A stretch of DNA of 64,000 nt from assembly GCF_009730915.1 (NCBI RefSeq), contig NC_052487.1, forward strand, positions 18,902,529 through 18,966,528, in the 5' to 3' direction. Under the pieces are notes generated by a model. It was not told where the DNA came from. It was given only the letters and a program-made list of their open reading frames with translations, and did not search any database. Positions 1-12,309 of the stretch are shown here, piece after piece; positions within the stretch are counted from its first letter, which is position 1, and every line of letters begins with the position of its first letter. Both the position numbers and the translations under genes were made by a program. Origin of the DNA: Dioscorea cayenensis subsp. rotundata (lineage: Eukaryota; Streptophyta; Magnoliopsida; Dioscoreales; Dioscoreaceae).

Positions 1-1092
1 AATTAAAATTAAAAGACACACCTTTAGCTTTAATTTCATATCAAATTGTTTTCCTTCTGCTAAATTCTCTAAAGTTTAACAAAGTTGGGATATTTAGAAA
101 ACAAGACTAGAAAACACAAAATGCAAGACAAGAGAAAAAGAAAAGGGAGGCCATCACAATCAAGAACAACCGACAACCAAAGAAGAAGCAGCAGCAAAAA
201 ACCATCAAGATAACTTTTTTGTCGGAAACACACAAAAAAATAAATAAATAAATAAACACCACAAAACACCGAAAGAAAAAGAAGTAGCAGCCGTAAAGAA
301 CCATCAATAACTTTTTTGTTGGAAAAAACACACAAAAGCATCCATCATCCCTATATGTATAATACTCCTTAATTTTAACTGTAGTTTGACTTTTGTTATT
401 CTTCATTTATTATTAATTTTGGGGCTTACGATAAAACAAAGAAGATTTCATTAGAAAAAAAAAATATATAAATAAATAAATAAATTAGAAAAAGGGATGT
501 ACACTGCAGCTAATTTGGAAACATTTAATGACAAATTGAGACTAAACTATATTCTCATTTATGTGAAAATATAACAAGATTTATATTTATTTTATCATTA
601 TTTATCCTCCTGTGTTTATCATAAGCTATTGCCAAAAATTCAACATTTTTTTTGTGTACATAATAAAGTATATACTCATATTTTATTTTTCTGGGATAAG
701 ATTTCACAATAAAATCACAAATCACAAGAAATAGAAGCCTTGAGAGCTTCAAAGCATAAAACCAGCCAATACCACTAATTATATTTAACTTATATAAAAA
801 AAAACACACACACACACACAAATTGAAAGATAGATCAATGCATAAATATGATATTCAATATGAAATGGGAAGCATATCTTGAACATCTTGAACATTAAGA
901 TAAGACCAGTAACATTATCTTGATTTTTGAGTGACTATAAGCCACTTCCAACAGATGTATACAGAGTCAATGGACTTAAATTAAAGGTCACTGAAGGGAA
1001 GAGTAACTGGAACCAGTATCACTGAGAGAGAGAGAGATGGTAACTAATGTACACGATTTACACTTATTTTTGTTCATGCCTGAGCTTGAAGT
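1..1092. other. 3' flank of UBTD gene, AT-rich, no gene seen
   Basis: No supportable coding region. The short open frames here are low-complexity Phe/Leu/Cys-rich translations of A-rich DNA. A roughly 93-bp imperfect direct duplication is visible: the word AACTTTTTTGT plus its flanks (a CAGCAG-type stretch before, ACACACAAA after) occurs near 185-235 and again near 278-335. A short (CA)n tract lies near 805-820. The last part, about 1020-1092, probably holds the 3' UTR of the minus-strand gene that ends at 1093. Confidence 0.5.
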
Positions 1093-3486
1093 TCAATTGT
1101 CACGAATCAAATTGGTTGGTTCACTCAAAACATACTTTGGCAACTCATATTTGGCACCTGCAAAAGATTTTTGTTAGCATAAATGACAAGTTATGTTTTC
1201 ATAAGGGAAAACAGCACGCAAAAATGTATACCTCTTTCGTCATAACAGGTAGTCATATCAGCACTAGTAACAATGATGCCCGCGCTGTCAATTATTGTTT
1301 GTGCGAGGCTTAATTCGCTTTCTGCTGCCACCCGAAGAGCATCCCAAATCTCTGTCAAATCATAACAAAAGTATATAAACAGGATAAGTACCCATCTCTT
1401 TTCATTGTTGAGTATGATCAACCAGAAAGGAAAGGAGAATTCAAATTTAGAATTGCCTACTGCCACCTTATTTCAATTCTTGAAAGAAAAGCTTTAAACA
1501 GAAATGCCTATAGCGATTGTAACCTAACGTGGTCCTTAACAGAAGTGATTGAGGCATATAAGATATATGCCTTGCCTATTTAAAGACATGGCATAGCGTA
1601 GAGGGAAGAAATTTTCCTCAAATAGATTGCCAAATATCAAGGAAAACATGATAAGGTATATCCTCTAATTAGATTCCAGAAAATTTTTCAACATTGTGGT
1701 TGTATGCTTGTCATGCAATGGTGCACATCAAATGAGAACCTTCAAAAGTCTTGATTACAGCAGCTTAAAATTTATATGTTGCTTTCAACTTCCAAGAATG
1801 CATTTAATAAAGGTAGGCTATGTCATTATGATACTCTATTTCAGTTAGAAGTCACCGAGTGGGAGGGCAATGACAACCATAACCTAACAATGGAAACTAT
1901 TCATATTAAGCAAAAACGTAATCATCAGTTACAACTCCGTTCCGTACAAACTGGTAAGATTGGATTTTCTAAACACAATCAATCTGGGTTCAACTTAGTT
2001 TTAGTCACATCAGTTTAAATTAAAATGCAATGGGATGATCAAAATACTTGGTGTGTCTACAGTCTTCGCCAACTAGACCAACATGCAAACTTTATATGCG
2101 ATCAAACAGGTTTAGTCACCAAGTTAAGGTCCTAGAAGAAAGTGGTGAAAAATAAGGTTCAAATAGCATTCCAGGCTGAAGATGGGCACAAAAGTAATGC
2201 TGTTAGTACAACAAACTTCCCAAATAGAGTTCCCAAATGATTCAAACCATTCGCGTTTCCGCATCACATTTCAAGAATACTTGATTGGCATCAATCATTT
2301 GGGAAGTCTATTTTGTAACTGTGTGTTGTACAAATAGCATTACTCTAGGCACAATGGTCCCATGCCTTTTTATGCCTCGTCTATGCCTGGCTTGGGAACT
2401 CTAGGGCCACGTGTACCACAAGCATTATTAGCCCAGTCCCAGAATTGCTGGTTTCCAAACCACACTGCAATTAGAAGTTATTAATGCTGCACCAAGATGA
2501 AAAAGGAACTAAGAATCTTTTTCGTTTGGCTTCTTTCAGCACATCCATGAAAAATCAGTAGAATTCCATCTTGGATTAAAATCGTAAGTGCCTTGCCAAA
2601 ACACTACGTTTTCACGTTGAAATTCCAACATTTTCTTCAATGTTCACTAGTGTTAAGACGGTCTTTCAGTACCACTCCCTTGAACTTCTAAATAACTCTA
2701 CCAGCTAATCAATCTTAGCCAGGGATCAAGATTAACAGCTGCTTTGTCAGTTTCAATTTGTTCAATTGGCAATTTATTGATAAATGATACTTTATTTTAC
2801 TGGTTGAAATTTTCTAATTAGCAAATTGTTAATGATTAACCACTGTGACAAGTTGAAGGATAAGGATGCAAAATTCTTAACAAATAAAAGTCACTTTACT
2901 CCTGGTAGAGACTGCAGTCAGCATTAATCAGGATTTGCATTTGCGTATATTAGTATAGCATTATTTCCCAGTAAAAATAATGTATCAAATAGTATTGGAA
3001 GACCAAAGAACAAATCATTTCCCTCTCCTCTCTATTCCCTTGCCTAAATTATACCTTTAGCATTTATCCTTTTGGCACATCACAATAAAATACATGAAAA
3101 AGGAAAAGAACAGAAGATTTCAAACTTCAAACTTAAGTCAGAAGTCATGTGTAATCTGACACAAACAAAACACATGATTAAGGAACAAATCCAGGGTAAG
3201 AGGGGAAAAAAAAAGTCTTAAGCATCTATATAAATAATGATGTGGTGAAGAATACAATTCAATATCTGTGAAACAAATAATATATGATCTTGAAAAGGCT
3301 CCTACCTTAACAAAAGGAGAGAGAGAGAGATAAGGAAAAAAAAGAAAGTAAGAAAGAAACAAGATCAACGATAAATTTCATTGTGCTGCTGCGAACAAGA
3401 ATAAGTGAGCATGCATTAGTTTTAAGTGAAATACTAAATTAGAGACAGATTCAAAAAGAATAAAAAATAATACAAATTTCTAAAAA

Positions 3487-3524
<38 letters not shown>

Positions 3525-6500
3525 GTTGTAAATGCAGAGAGGAAAGATCAATAACCAAATAGGAAGATGACCCACTCAACAGCTAATTGATAAACAAACA
3601 CAAGGAACTAGCTAAAGAGGGAAAATTATTTATTCAATATTTAATGAATTAAAAATATCCTTATTACTTGGAAAAACTGCCAAATAAGAGGAATCAAATG
3701 TTAAGAAAAGAACAATGCATGAAGAGTATATTTCATTTTGTTAAGCATCTAAGGTCATGAAATAAAAAGTGTGTTTTTACCAATAAATGAAAGCATGCTG
3801 CATCCAAGAAAAGAACAAAAGCAATACTGTTTTGATGACAAGTGATATTTTTTTTTTTATGAAATGAAGCCAATTATATAGGTTAAACTAGTCTGCTCAA
3901 TGCAAGCATTGGAGGAGTTGTTGAAACACAAATGCATACTGAAAATTGCACTGAATTGACTCTCAAGGAGTGTTTGGTTTAGGAATAAGTTATTCCAACC
4001 TTTCTAACCAAATCCACATTTGGAATAACTTGGAATAGGAATAGCCTTTCTTAAAACATTTAATCAATTGGACAAATAATAAACATAATCATTAATAATT
4101 GGAAACAACAACTATTAATAAGCATTGATCATTGATTAAAAAGCATGATCTTAATCACAATGTATTAATTTAATTATGTTAATTAAGTGAAAGCAAAGTC
4201 AATTGCAGATAAAGCCTCCCATAAAAAATTTCAAACCTTTAAATCCCAACCCCAACTCATTCATGAGACGACCCAGAGATATTACGGCGTGCTCGCTTTA
4301 AAAACCCACACTTGACTACAAAATTAAATGGCCAAAAAAAGCAAACATATGGCATTCCCAAGATGCCTAACTAAAACTGAATGGATGTAATATTTAGTGC
4401 TTCTAGCATCCAATGCATACAAAGCATTTGTGACAACTAAAAAATTAAAGAAAGATTACAGGACTGGTATGTAGTGTCTAGTCCTTCAAGCATCCAATGC
4501 ACACAAACCATTTTGTGACAGGTAAAGAATCAAAGAGCTGCATGCTGTATGCTTCAAAATTTTAAACAATGTTTAACATTTAAGCACACAATAGATGGTA
4601 ATTTTAATGTAAATTGTTACAATAACAATGAAAGTACAGATTACAACGTACAGAATATTAGACAAATACAGCATATGGCACAATTTAAGAACATGATGGG
4701 GAAAGTTGCAAGGATGGCATGACTGGCAAAAGTGCAAAACCATAACCAGAAACATGCATAGTGAAAAGATGAGCCCTTGTTTGCAATGAAAGGGAAAAGA
4801 TAGGCAATAATGCTCATCTTTTTTGGAAGAGTGATTCATAAAGAAGAACCCAGGTAGATTATGATTATAGAACAAACACGGTGTGTTGATGAAAGAAACT
4901 ACAAACTACTTTTGGAAGACACAAAAGAGACCTTTTTGGCTTTTCATTCCAGATTTACTAGACCTAGCTTGGAATCCAAATACACTATTGAAGAAACATT
5001 ATAAACTTTGACTTCTTTTTTAGCTGCAACAATCAACAAAAACCAAATTGCATGAGTAAATTATGTGACTTGGTTTTCTCATGAAGCAAATATCATTCAT
5101 TTTTAAGTGATTCTATTTGGCAATCAAAAGAATCATATGTGAGAATTCAACAGTTGTCCAGGAACAAAAAATTGTATAACATGAAGAAGAAATTCAGACC
5201 TTTCTGACCACCATAATGAGGAGCTGTGTCCCAGAATTCATCACGCATCCGTATCAGCTCTGTCCTGGTTATAGGTTGCGTGTTCTTCCATGGCTTTGGT
5301 TTACGAAGTCTTTTAGTATTCTCTGTGAAATTTGATTCATGTAAGAGATACAACTAACAACTATGAAGGATCAAGAACTAACATGTCTCATATAATACGG
5401 CTTCAAAATGAAAAAGTAACAAAAGAAATTGCTAAAAAAGTGGCCTTAAGTTTCTCTTTAACCATTCATAAGTATGCCAGACCAAGTTAAGACGAACTAG
5501 GAATGAGACCAAAGTTCTTGATAATGCTTCATCAAAAAAACCCTTTAGGAGTTCATACTAACCATCAACTGTTTCCGACCATGCTATGACGAACTAGGAA
5601 TAAGACGGTATACTACCCATCCAAATCTCAGTTCACTCAGGGAGCATAATCACTCCAAGAAGCAACCACAACAGCCAAAGCTCCATTAAATCCTCACCAG
5701 TTCCAAATGTTAACGGGACATGAGAACAACCATTTATGGTCGGGCATGCACACCTAATTAAGGTTTCCCACCTAAAGCAAAACCTTTTAGGCGAATTTGA
5801 TGTTAACATAGGTAGTGTTTGGCAGCAGGATTAAAGGAAAAATAAACTGTTGTTTCTCAGAATAACAGCCAAACAGACCAAGAATAGAATAGAATAAAAT
5901 AAACTATTCTATTCCCTCAAAAGCCTTACTCTCGAGAATAACTAATCCACCTCTGGAGTGACATTACCCTATTCTCTAAAATTATCTCTTTTCTACCAAA
6001 TTGGGGGCTAAACATAATAATAATTTACTCTCCATTTATACTATTCAGATAAACAATTGGACACCTAATTCCTTATTGACTGTCACTATTCTCATGCGAC
6101 CAAACACTACCTTAATGTTTGGTTAATTAAAACAAATATCAATACCCTCAGATTCTTCATAAATGTAGCACAATCTCTTTTTTCAAAATAATTTAGATTG
6201 CATTGCCATAACAGCAAAATGCATAATAATTGCGGCGATGAACATAACAACGAAGTGGCCACTAACTACAATTCAGCACAGTACTTCATAGGATCACAAT
6301 CATATCCCATTGAAATAACCAAAAATTGGATCTTAATACAACAAAGCATGATAAAACCCCACCAGACGAAGAATTCGCTCCCGATACTCCAATCAGAGAT
6401 CAAGAAATTCCACAACAATGTGATACTATTCACTGATATGAAATTGCAAAAGAATTAAGGAAAAACTGGGATAAATCCCGATTAAAAATAGAGATCGGAA

Positions 6501-6561
6501 GCAATTGTGCGATTAGGAGATCACCTTCGCCTTTGTTTGCCGAAGAGGTTGCGCAGCCCAT
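1093..6561 (-). CDS. Ubiquitin domain-containing protein (UBTD1/2-like), 114 aa, four exons
   Basis: The coding exons are complement(1093..1157, 1232..1351, 5200..5322, 6525..6561). All junctions are GT/AG and phase 1, and together they give 345 nt, or 114 residues plus stop. The protein starts MGCATSS, a likely N-myristoylation/palmitoylation signal. It continues through a basic segment (KRLRKPKPWKN), then the UBTD N-terminal domain with RMRDEFWDTAPHYGG (exon 2), IWDALRVAAE and TTCYDERG (exon 3), and ends KYVLSEPTNLIRDN (exon 4). These are hallmarks of the UBTD/DC-UbP family. Animal members carry a C-terminal ubiquitin-like fold, while the short plant proteins stop after the N-terminal domain, as here. 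The family is linked to ubiquitin-enzyme binding; the plant role is poorly known. Intron 2 is unusually long (3.85 kb) and holds a MITE. The start is fixed by the conserved MGC and the correct total length. Confidence 0.93.
2192..2345. mobile_element. 154-bp Mutator-type MITE in intron 2 of the UBTD gene
   Basis: The ends are inverted repeats: the left end reads AAGTAATGCTGTTAGTACAA, and the right end read on the other strand is GAGTAATGCTATTTGTACAA. The match continues into AACTTCCCAAATGATT-like sequence on both sides. The flanks are a 9-bp target duplication with one mismatch, TGGGCACAA at 2183-2191 and TAGGCACAA at 2346-2354. A 9-bp duplication fits the Mutator superfamily. The terminal word AGTAATGCTAT is shared with the larger Mutator-like element at 60112-60863. 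Confidence 0.75.
3489..3522. repeat. (AT)n microsatellite
   Basis: Uninterrupted AT dinucleotide run inside the long intron of the UBTD gene. Confidence 0.95.
5811..6111. mobile_element. 301-bp TIR element (MITE-like) in intron 1 of the UBTD gene
   Basis: The left end is GGTAGTGTTTGGCAGCAGGA. The right end is its near reverse complement, TGCGACCAAACACTACC, so the shared terminal repeat is GGTAGTGTTTGG. The interior is AT-rich and non-coding. A target-site duplication is not clear: the left flank is ACATA and the right flank is TTAAT, so the superfamily is unassigned. GTGTTTGG-type ends are common in hAT and PIF/Harbinger MITEs of plants. Confidence 0.6.
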
Positions 6562-7138
6562 GGTACAGCAACTCCTCCGCCGGGATCGAGAAGGGAGAGA
6601 GAAGATGAGCAGCGCGCAGGCGGTGGGATCAGAGCATAATCCCGAAGGCTTTCGAACTCGAGAAGAGATCGGCGAAATAGGTCAGACTGGTGGGGGCAGC
6701 GATGGGGTTTATCTTTGGTTTTTTATTTTTATTTTATTTTAATTCTTTATAATTATTTCCCAAAAGGATTTTTATATTTTATATTTTTAAAAAAAAATGG
6801 ATATTAGTAAACAAAAAAAGGATTAATTAATGATAAAGAGTACAGAATCTTTCAATATATATATATATATATCTACACTAAAATTGTCGTTAATTTATTT
6901 TTTTAAATATATCTCAATTACATCATAATTCGAAATACAGTTTTTTTTCTAACTTAAAACCTTAAATAGCACATACTTTAAATTTTTGACAATTACATTA
7001 GGTCTCTTGGCCTATAAAATTTTTTATATAAGATGTTTGTTTCGAAGAGAAACTGAAATTGAACCTTAACATTCACACAAAATTAAGGATACAGAAGTAT
7101 TTATTGAGTTTATTTTTTGCCCACTTTAGATTTTTGTC
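6562..7138. other. 5' flank of the UBTD gene; AT-rich intergenic DNA
   Basis: The first 120 bp upstream of the UBTD start codon are GC-rich and probably contain its 5' UTR and core promoter. No unambiguous TATA box was chosen. The rest, up to the copia target duplication at 7139, is AT-rich with a short (AT)n run at about 6857-6872 and no coding signal. Confidence 0.45.
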
Positions 7139-7143
7139 AATTA

Positions 7144-7684
7144 TGTTGATTGGCCCATGGCAATTATGTTCTTCATCAACATGGAAGGGCAAGGATGTCA
7201 TTTCTCCTTCTTTGTCATGACTTGGTGGTAGGTGAAGAGAGTTAGTGGGGGAATATTTTATTATTTGGGAGTAGGTGCCACCTACCTCATCATTATGAGC
7301 TCTTGGATCAAAATGATCCTAGCCCTTGGTTTGTTTGGTGAAAGGCTATATAAACCCCCCATGATATTTGTCAAGACACACAAGTGAGAGTGAGTAAGTT
7401 TGAGAGAGAGAGAGAGAAGAAGGGTGAGAAGTGTGAGAAAATAGTTTGAGAGTTAGTCTATTCTCCAAGTATAAGAGAGGATACTGGTTTTCTCCTTATT
7501 ATTAGAGAGAGTTTGTAGCTCCTGAAATTTTCCCACTTAGTAAATTTCTTCTATCCTTGCCCGTGGTTTTTACCCTAATTATTTAGGGGTTTTCCACGTA
7601 ATATCTTTGTGTCCTTTATTTTTCAGCATTATTCTTATGTATTTTACTGCGGTACTGTTATATCCAGTCCTACATTTCACAACA
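7144..7684 (+). repeat. 5' LTR of the outer copia element
   Basis: 541 bp, TGTTG...CAACA. It contains a TATA-type core promoter, TATATAAA at 7347-7354, followed by a GA-rich tract near 7380-7440. Confidence 0.95.
7347..7354 (+). promoter_or_regulatory. LTR TATA box
   Basis: TATATAAA inside the 5' LTR. The same motif is kept in the 3' LTR at 16613-16620. The position within the LTR suits initiation of the retroelement transcript at the U3/R boundary. Confidence 0.6.
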
Positions 7685-7686
7685 AG

Positions 7687-7699
7687 TGGTACCAGAGCC
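7687..7699 (+). other. Primer-binding site (initiator tRNA-Met type)
   Basis: TGGTACCAGAGCC begins 3 bp after the 5' LTR. It matches the common plant copia PBS TGGTATCAGAGC, complementary to the 3' end of tRNA-iMet, with one changed base. Confidence 0.8.
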
Positions 7700-7739
7700 A
7701 GACTTAGGGTGTGTATATATATCTACTTATCGTATGCTC

Positions 7740-8250
7740 TGTGGCTGCCATTAATAGTGGATCCTCCACATCAGAAAATAAGTTAGATTATTATTCACCC
7801 TTTGTAGAGGCCCGGTTCTCGCCTTTGAAGCAGTTTGTGATAGAAGCAATGGCAGCAAAGTATGAAAATGAAGGCAATCCTGAGGAAGGACAACTGCTTG
7901 CCGGCCATCACCGAAAGACCAGCTGAGGTCAAAGATGACAAGTGGAATGAGATGGGCCAGATGCGCCATTGCCAATCTTCATCGGCACTTCGCGATGGGG
8001 TTCTATCAAGCATAGCGAGAGAAGAAGACGCAGCAAAGGAGATTTGGGATCACTCTCACTAAGTTGATCGAGGCCAAATCACTCCCGACAAGATTTTTCC
8101 TTAGAGGAAACTCTATACTTTGCGTATGGCGGAATCTACTTCAATGACAGAGCACATGAACACACTAAACACTCTATTCTCCCAACTCACATCATTGGGA
8201 CATACAATAGAGTCAGGTGAACGTGCGGAAATTCTACTCCAAAGTTTACC
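7740..8250 (+). pseudogene. copia gag, 5' part, interrupted
   Basis: Translated segments match copia GAG (UBN2-like): AITERPAEVKDDKWNEM, LRDGVLSSIA, KEIWD, LYTLRMAESTSMTEHMNT and SGERAEILLQSLP. The pieces lie in different frames because of small indels. The reading stops at LQSLP where the nested insertion begins at 8251. It resumes on the far side at 12845 with PDSYDQ, the expected next residues of this family. Gag would have formed the virus-like particle shell in the cytoplasm. Confidence 0.85.
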
Positions 8251-8685
8251 TGTGGGATCGAAAATATGCATCTGGCATCATGAAAAGACACCAGATAATA
8301 TATCGAAGCACAAATATCGTATTTGTTTTGTATGGGTTCTTTCATTCCTAATAAGGGGCAAGCCCCTATTATTAATTACCCCAGATTAAAAATCTTAGGA
8401 ACCTCCGATTAAGGGCAAAAGTACAAGTAAAGAGACAAGAGAATTTGCAAATTATAAATTTTGTTATTTTATTATATAAACATATTGATTACATCACTTA
8501 TATGTTGATATAAATGACTTTATATATATATATATATATCGTTGCCGCGGCCTATGCCTTGCCACCACGTTGCCTGCCGCGTTGCCATTTTGAGACGTAT
8601 ATTTCACTGCCGTCTCTTTTTTTTTAATAATAATTTTTGTTACTATCGTGAAATGAATAGGCCACCACTGCCTATGCCTTATCAT

Positions 8686-8896
8686 CGTTATATATCTCAT
8701 TGTCACCACCTTGAGATAAATTTAACCATTGTCTTGAGACAAGCACCCTGGTTGTTGCTTTAAGATTAGCAGCATGCTATCATCTCTAGATCGCGTTATA
8801 TATCTCATTGTCGCCTTGAGATAAATTTAACCACTGTCTTAAGACAAGCACCCTGGTTGTTGCTTTAAGATTAGCAGCATGCTATCATCTCTAGAT
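8686..8896. repeat. Tandem duplication, about 108 bp x 2
   Basis: Copy 1 begins CGTTATATATCTCATTGTC at 8686 and copy 2 begins with the same word at 8794. Both run to CATCTCTAGAT. They differ by a 6-bp indel and a few substitutions. Confidence 0.9.
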
Positions 8897-8979
8897 TTAT
8901 TTATTTGGTTATTTATTTATTTATTTAGTTCTATTTCAATCCACAATTATCATAGAATTTTTTTTATTTATTTGCGTGT

Positions 8980-9088
8980 ATATATATATATATATATATA
9001 TTTGGGGATAGGTGTATATACCCATGTGTATGACATTTGGGGCATTTTCTTTATGTTTCTAATTTCAGTGGGCCATGTGCTTCTTCTT

Positions 9089-9135
<47 letters not shown>
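8980..9135. repeat. Two (AT)n tracts
   Basis: AT dinucleotide runs at about 8981-9001 and 9091-9135, inside the nested insertion. The poly Tyr-Ile open frames across them are artefacts of the repeat. Confidence 0.9.
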
Positions 9136-9138
<3 letters not shown>

Positions 9139-9864
9139 CATGCTTCTCATTACTTCATTGCATATATGCATGTTTTCCCATCCATTCTTTTTATATATTT
9201 TTTACTTTTTCATCTCATGCATGTTTTCTCATTCTCTTATTATCATTATTTCTTTTAATTCCATGCCCTCTCTTTTTTTTCTTGCACGTATGCATGCCCC
9301 CTTCTTCTTCTTTTTTTTATGTCCATATGCATGACATGCTCTTTTTTTACTTTTATTATTATTATTATTTATTTGCATGTTTCTCATCATTTCATTTATT
9401 TTTGGATGATGGAGCCTACATTTGGACTCTTCTCTTGAATTCATGAAGGGGTATATGAATACAATAGATAGCATGATTCTTTTATGATTATATTCATGCT
9501 TACATATATTAATTTTCTTTTAAAATACCCCATGTATATCCCTCCATGGTGGGCCCCACGTCTTATAGCATGCCTCCATCAAATTTTTTTTATTTTTTTA
9601 TATGTATTGTTTTTATTGCCATGCTTCTCATTATTTTTTATTATTATTATTTATTTTATTTTTTTATTTTTTTTTTGATGATTTTTTTTTATTTTGATTT
9701 TTTTATTTTTTATTTTATTTTTATATGGCACCGACAAAAACCCAAATACAATACGCTTAAATTCTTTTTAGCGTTTCTATTCGATGAGGGCACACTGCTG
9801 GTATTCGCAAACTTGGTAAAAAAATAAAAAGCAATTGTGGAAGAAATGCTTTAAGATCGATATC

Positions 9865-10860
9865 ATGCGGTTCCACCAGGATGGCCCGTGCGTGCAAGAG
9901 CGGTTGAAGAGCTTTAACAACGATGCTCATGTTCGGGTCTAAAATCGACTTCATCATCGAACACACAAAGCGACTCTGACAGACCCGACTTAGCAACGAC
10001 TTTTGGAGGATACTCTCCATTTAGCCTTGTATCAACACATTGCTTGACCTTGTCTTCGCTCAATCTTGGTGTTGCCCATGTAACAAGACTTTCTTGCCCT
10101 CGTGGTAATGTATGATCCACGGGCTTTCGACCCGATCAAGAATTCGGAAGAACCACACCAAAACTATAGACATCACTCTTTGAACTAAGATGTCCGGTCA
10201 TTGCATACTCTGGAGCATGATAACCAAATGTTCCAAGAACTCGAGTGGAATGAAGGCGTCTTTCGCTGCATTAGGAGCTTGATTTGATAGATCAAAATCG
10301 GCAATCGTCGCAACATCATCATCGAATAGTAGAACATTGCTCGACTTGATGTCTCGGTGGATAACATGTGGTTATGCTTTCTCATGCAAATATTCAAGAC
10401 CTTTTGTCTGCACTCAACGACAATCTTCACTTCTCGCGCCCATGACGAGCAGGGACCGAGCTCTGCGCCTTTTAACACCTTTCCGACCGTGAAGAACATC
10501 ATGAAGAGAGCCCATTGTTGCAAACTCATAAGCAAGGACTCGAAGACCTCCATCAACACAATATCCAAGCAACTCAACAAAATTGTCATGTTTCAACCTC
10601 GAAACCATAGACACACTGCGCGATAATTCTCGATCACGGTTGCTTCTTTGGTGTCTAACTTTTTTAATAGGTCTCTGCTCTCCCATTTTTAAGGACACCA
10701 TAATATACTCTACCATATGAACCCTCACCAATCAATTCATGGTTCCCAAAATTGTCTCATTATTTCCTTCGGTTCATCTACGAAATAGCGAGGGGACAAA
10801 TGAAATGGTGAACTTTTACAACTTGTGCACCTTTTTGGAGTAGGATCCGAAGCACGGTAA
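9865..10860 (-). pseudogene. Processed pseudogene of a PTI1-like protein kinase
   Basis: Read on the minus strand from about 10860 to 9865 the fragments follow the PTI1-like kinase order. First comes a decayed linker (VDEPKEI), then the glycine loop [35 protein letters not shown] and [20 protein letters not shown]. The catalytic-loop region follows as decayed IHRD and SSN words in shifted frames. [13 protein letters not shown] and [13 protein letters not shown] segments come next, then [34 protein letters not shown] and [19 protein letters not shown]1-like genes are normally multi-intron, yet these segments run on without introns, so this is a retro-copied cDNA. Several frameshifts and stops rule out an active kinase. 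Intact homologues are cytoplasmic or membrane-associated Ser/Thr kinases acting downstream of Pto/OXI1-type signalling. Confidence 0.88.
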
Positions 10861-11132
10861 AACCCATCATTACTGCTGAATGGCTCGACTTATAAGGAGC
10901 TCCATTGTCACTGCTCCATGAATATCTTTCACGTAGCAAGAAAAAGCATCCCATGATTCTATTTCCTCAATAAAATCCTTCCACTCCGCAGTGGAATTCA
11001 AAGCGAAGCGAGGCGTGACGATGAGACGAGACTTAAGAGCAAAAAGCTCAAAGGCAGACGCGATCTAAGAACCCGAATGGTAGCGACAACACAATGGGTC
11101 GCAAGGCGACAACGAGTGGCGGCAGGGTGAAG

Positions 11133-11335
11133 GCGACAATCGACATCCCGGCGTGATTGGTGGCCTTATCTCGACCTCTCAATCACGGCGGCAACATCAG
11201 CGATGAGCGTGGCGGCGGAAAGCGGCACAACAACGATTAGCGGATGGCGACGATCAACATCCGGTGTGATTGGTGGCATTATCTCGACCTCTCAATCACG
11301 CCGCAGACATCAGCGATGAGCGTGGCGACGGCGGC
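11133..11335. repeat. GC-rich direct duplication, about 114 bp x 2
   Basis: GTGATTGGTGGC followed by TTATCTCGACCTCTCAATCAC and then CAGCGATGAGCGTGGC occurs in copy 1 (from about 11133) and copy 2 (from about 11247). It sits just upstream of the kinase pseudogene with respect to the minus strand. Confidence 0.85.
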
Positions 11336-11559
11336 GATGGTGACAGGACAGCGATTTTTGGTATGCATGCGAGTCGAGAGATAGATGCGCACCTTTCTTT
11401 TCCTCCTTCGTCTTCTTTTTAAATCTTTTTCTTTCTCTCCTTTTTTCCAAAAAAATCTTTCTCCAAAACAAAAAACGCCTCCTCCTTCGCCGATCCTTCC
11501 CCACTTTTAAAGAAAAAAACTTATATCTTATCCTCTCCTCCGTCAAATCCTAACCAAGT

Positions 11560-12020
11560 CAAGATAGAGATAAAACTAAATCAAAAATTCAAAATTTTAA
11601 AACTGTAATTAATTAATATATATTTTTTAATTAAAAACTTATCTTTTCAACCAACCTTCTCTACGAAGTGACCAATTTTTTTCAATTTATATATATTATT
11701 ATTATTATATTATTATTATTATTATTTTCTTTTATTTTGTTATTATTATTATTTTTTAATTAATTTTAAATTCGAAATTTGAAATTTAATAATTTTTTTA
11801 ATATTATTTTTTTTATAATTTTTTTATATTTTAATTAATTAATTAATTAATCTAATTAATTAAATTTTTTATTATTATTATTATTTATTATTATCATTAT
11901 TATTATATTTATTTATTTTTTAAATTTATTTTATTTTATTATTATTATTTTTTTATTGTTATATTTTTTTATTATATATATGTTATTTTTGGTTTAATTT
12001 ATTAATTTCAAATTCGAAAT
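11560..12020. repeat. A/T-only low-complexity block
   Basis: Dominated by TTA/ATT trinucleotide runs and TAATTAAT words. No coding potential. Confidence 0.9.
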
Positions 12021-12309
12021 TTGAATTGTTATCATTTTTTCATTTCTTTTTTTGTCCTCCTTTTTTTCACGTGGGATGCCCTAAAGAGGATAAGATTTTA
12101 TTAATTTCAAATTCAAAATTATGTAATTTTGCATTTATGCCACGAGATATGTTCTCAATGGCAATCTTTAAAAAAATTTTTCTCTTTTTAAATTTTCATT
12201 TTACCTCGAGATATGTCCTCAAGGATATGTGTATATATATATATATATTGTATTTTTTGCATTAATGGCTCGAGATATGTTCTCGAAAAGCAATTTTGTA
12301 ATTTGGCAT

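Noticed and set aside
3967..4060. GGAGTGTTTGGTTTAGGAATA as a MITE end
   Set aside because: Looks like a GTGTTTGG-type terminus, but no inverted partner was found within about 1 kb.
8879..9446. Open frames with long Tyr-Ile repeats
   Set aside because: They are translations of (AT)n microsatellites and T-rich DNA inside the nested insertion, with no family resemblance.
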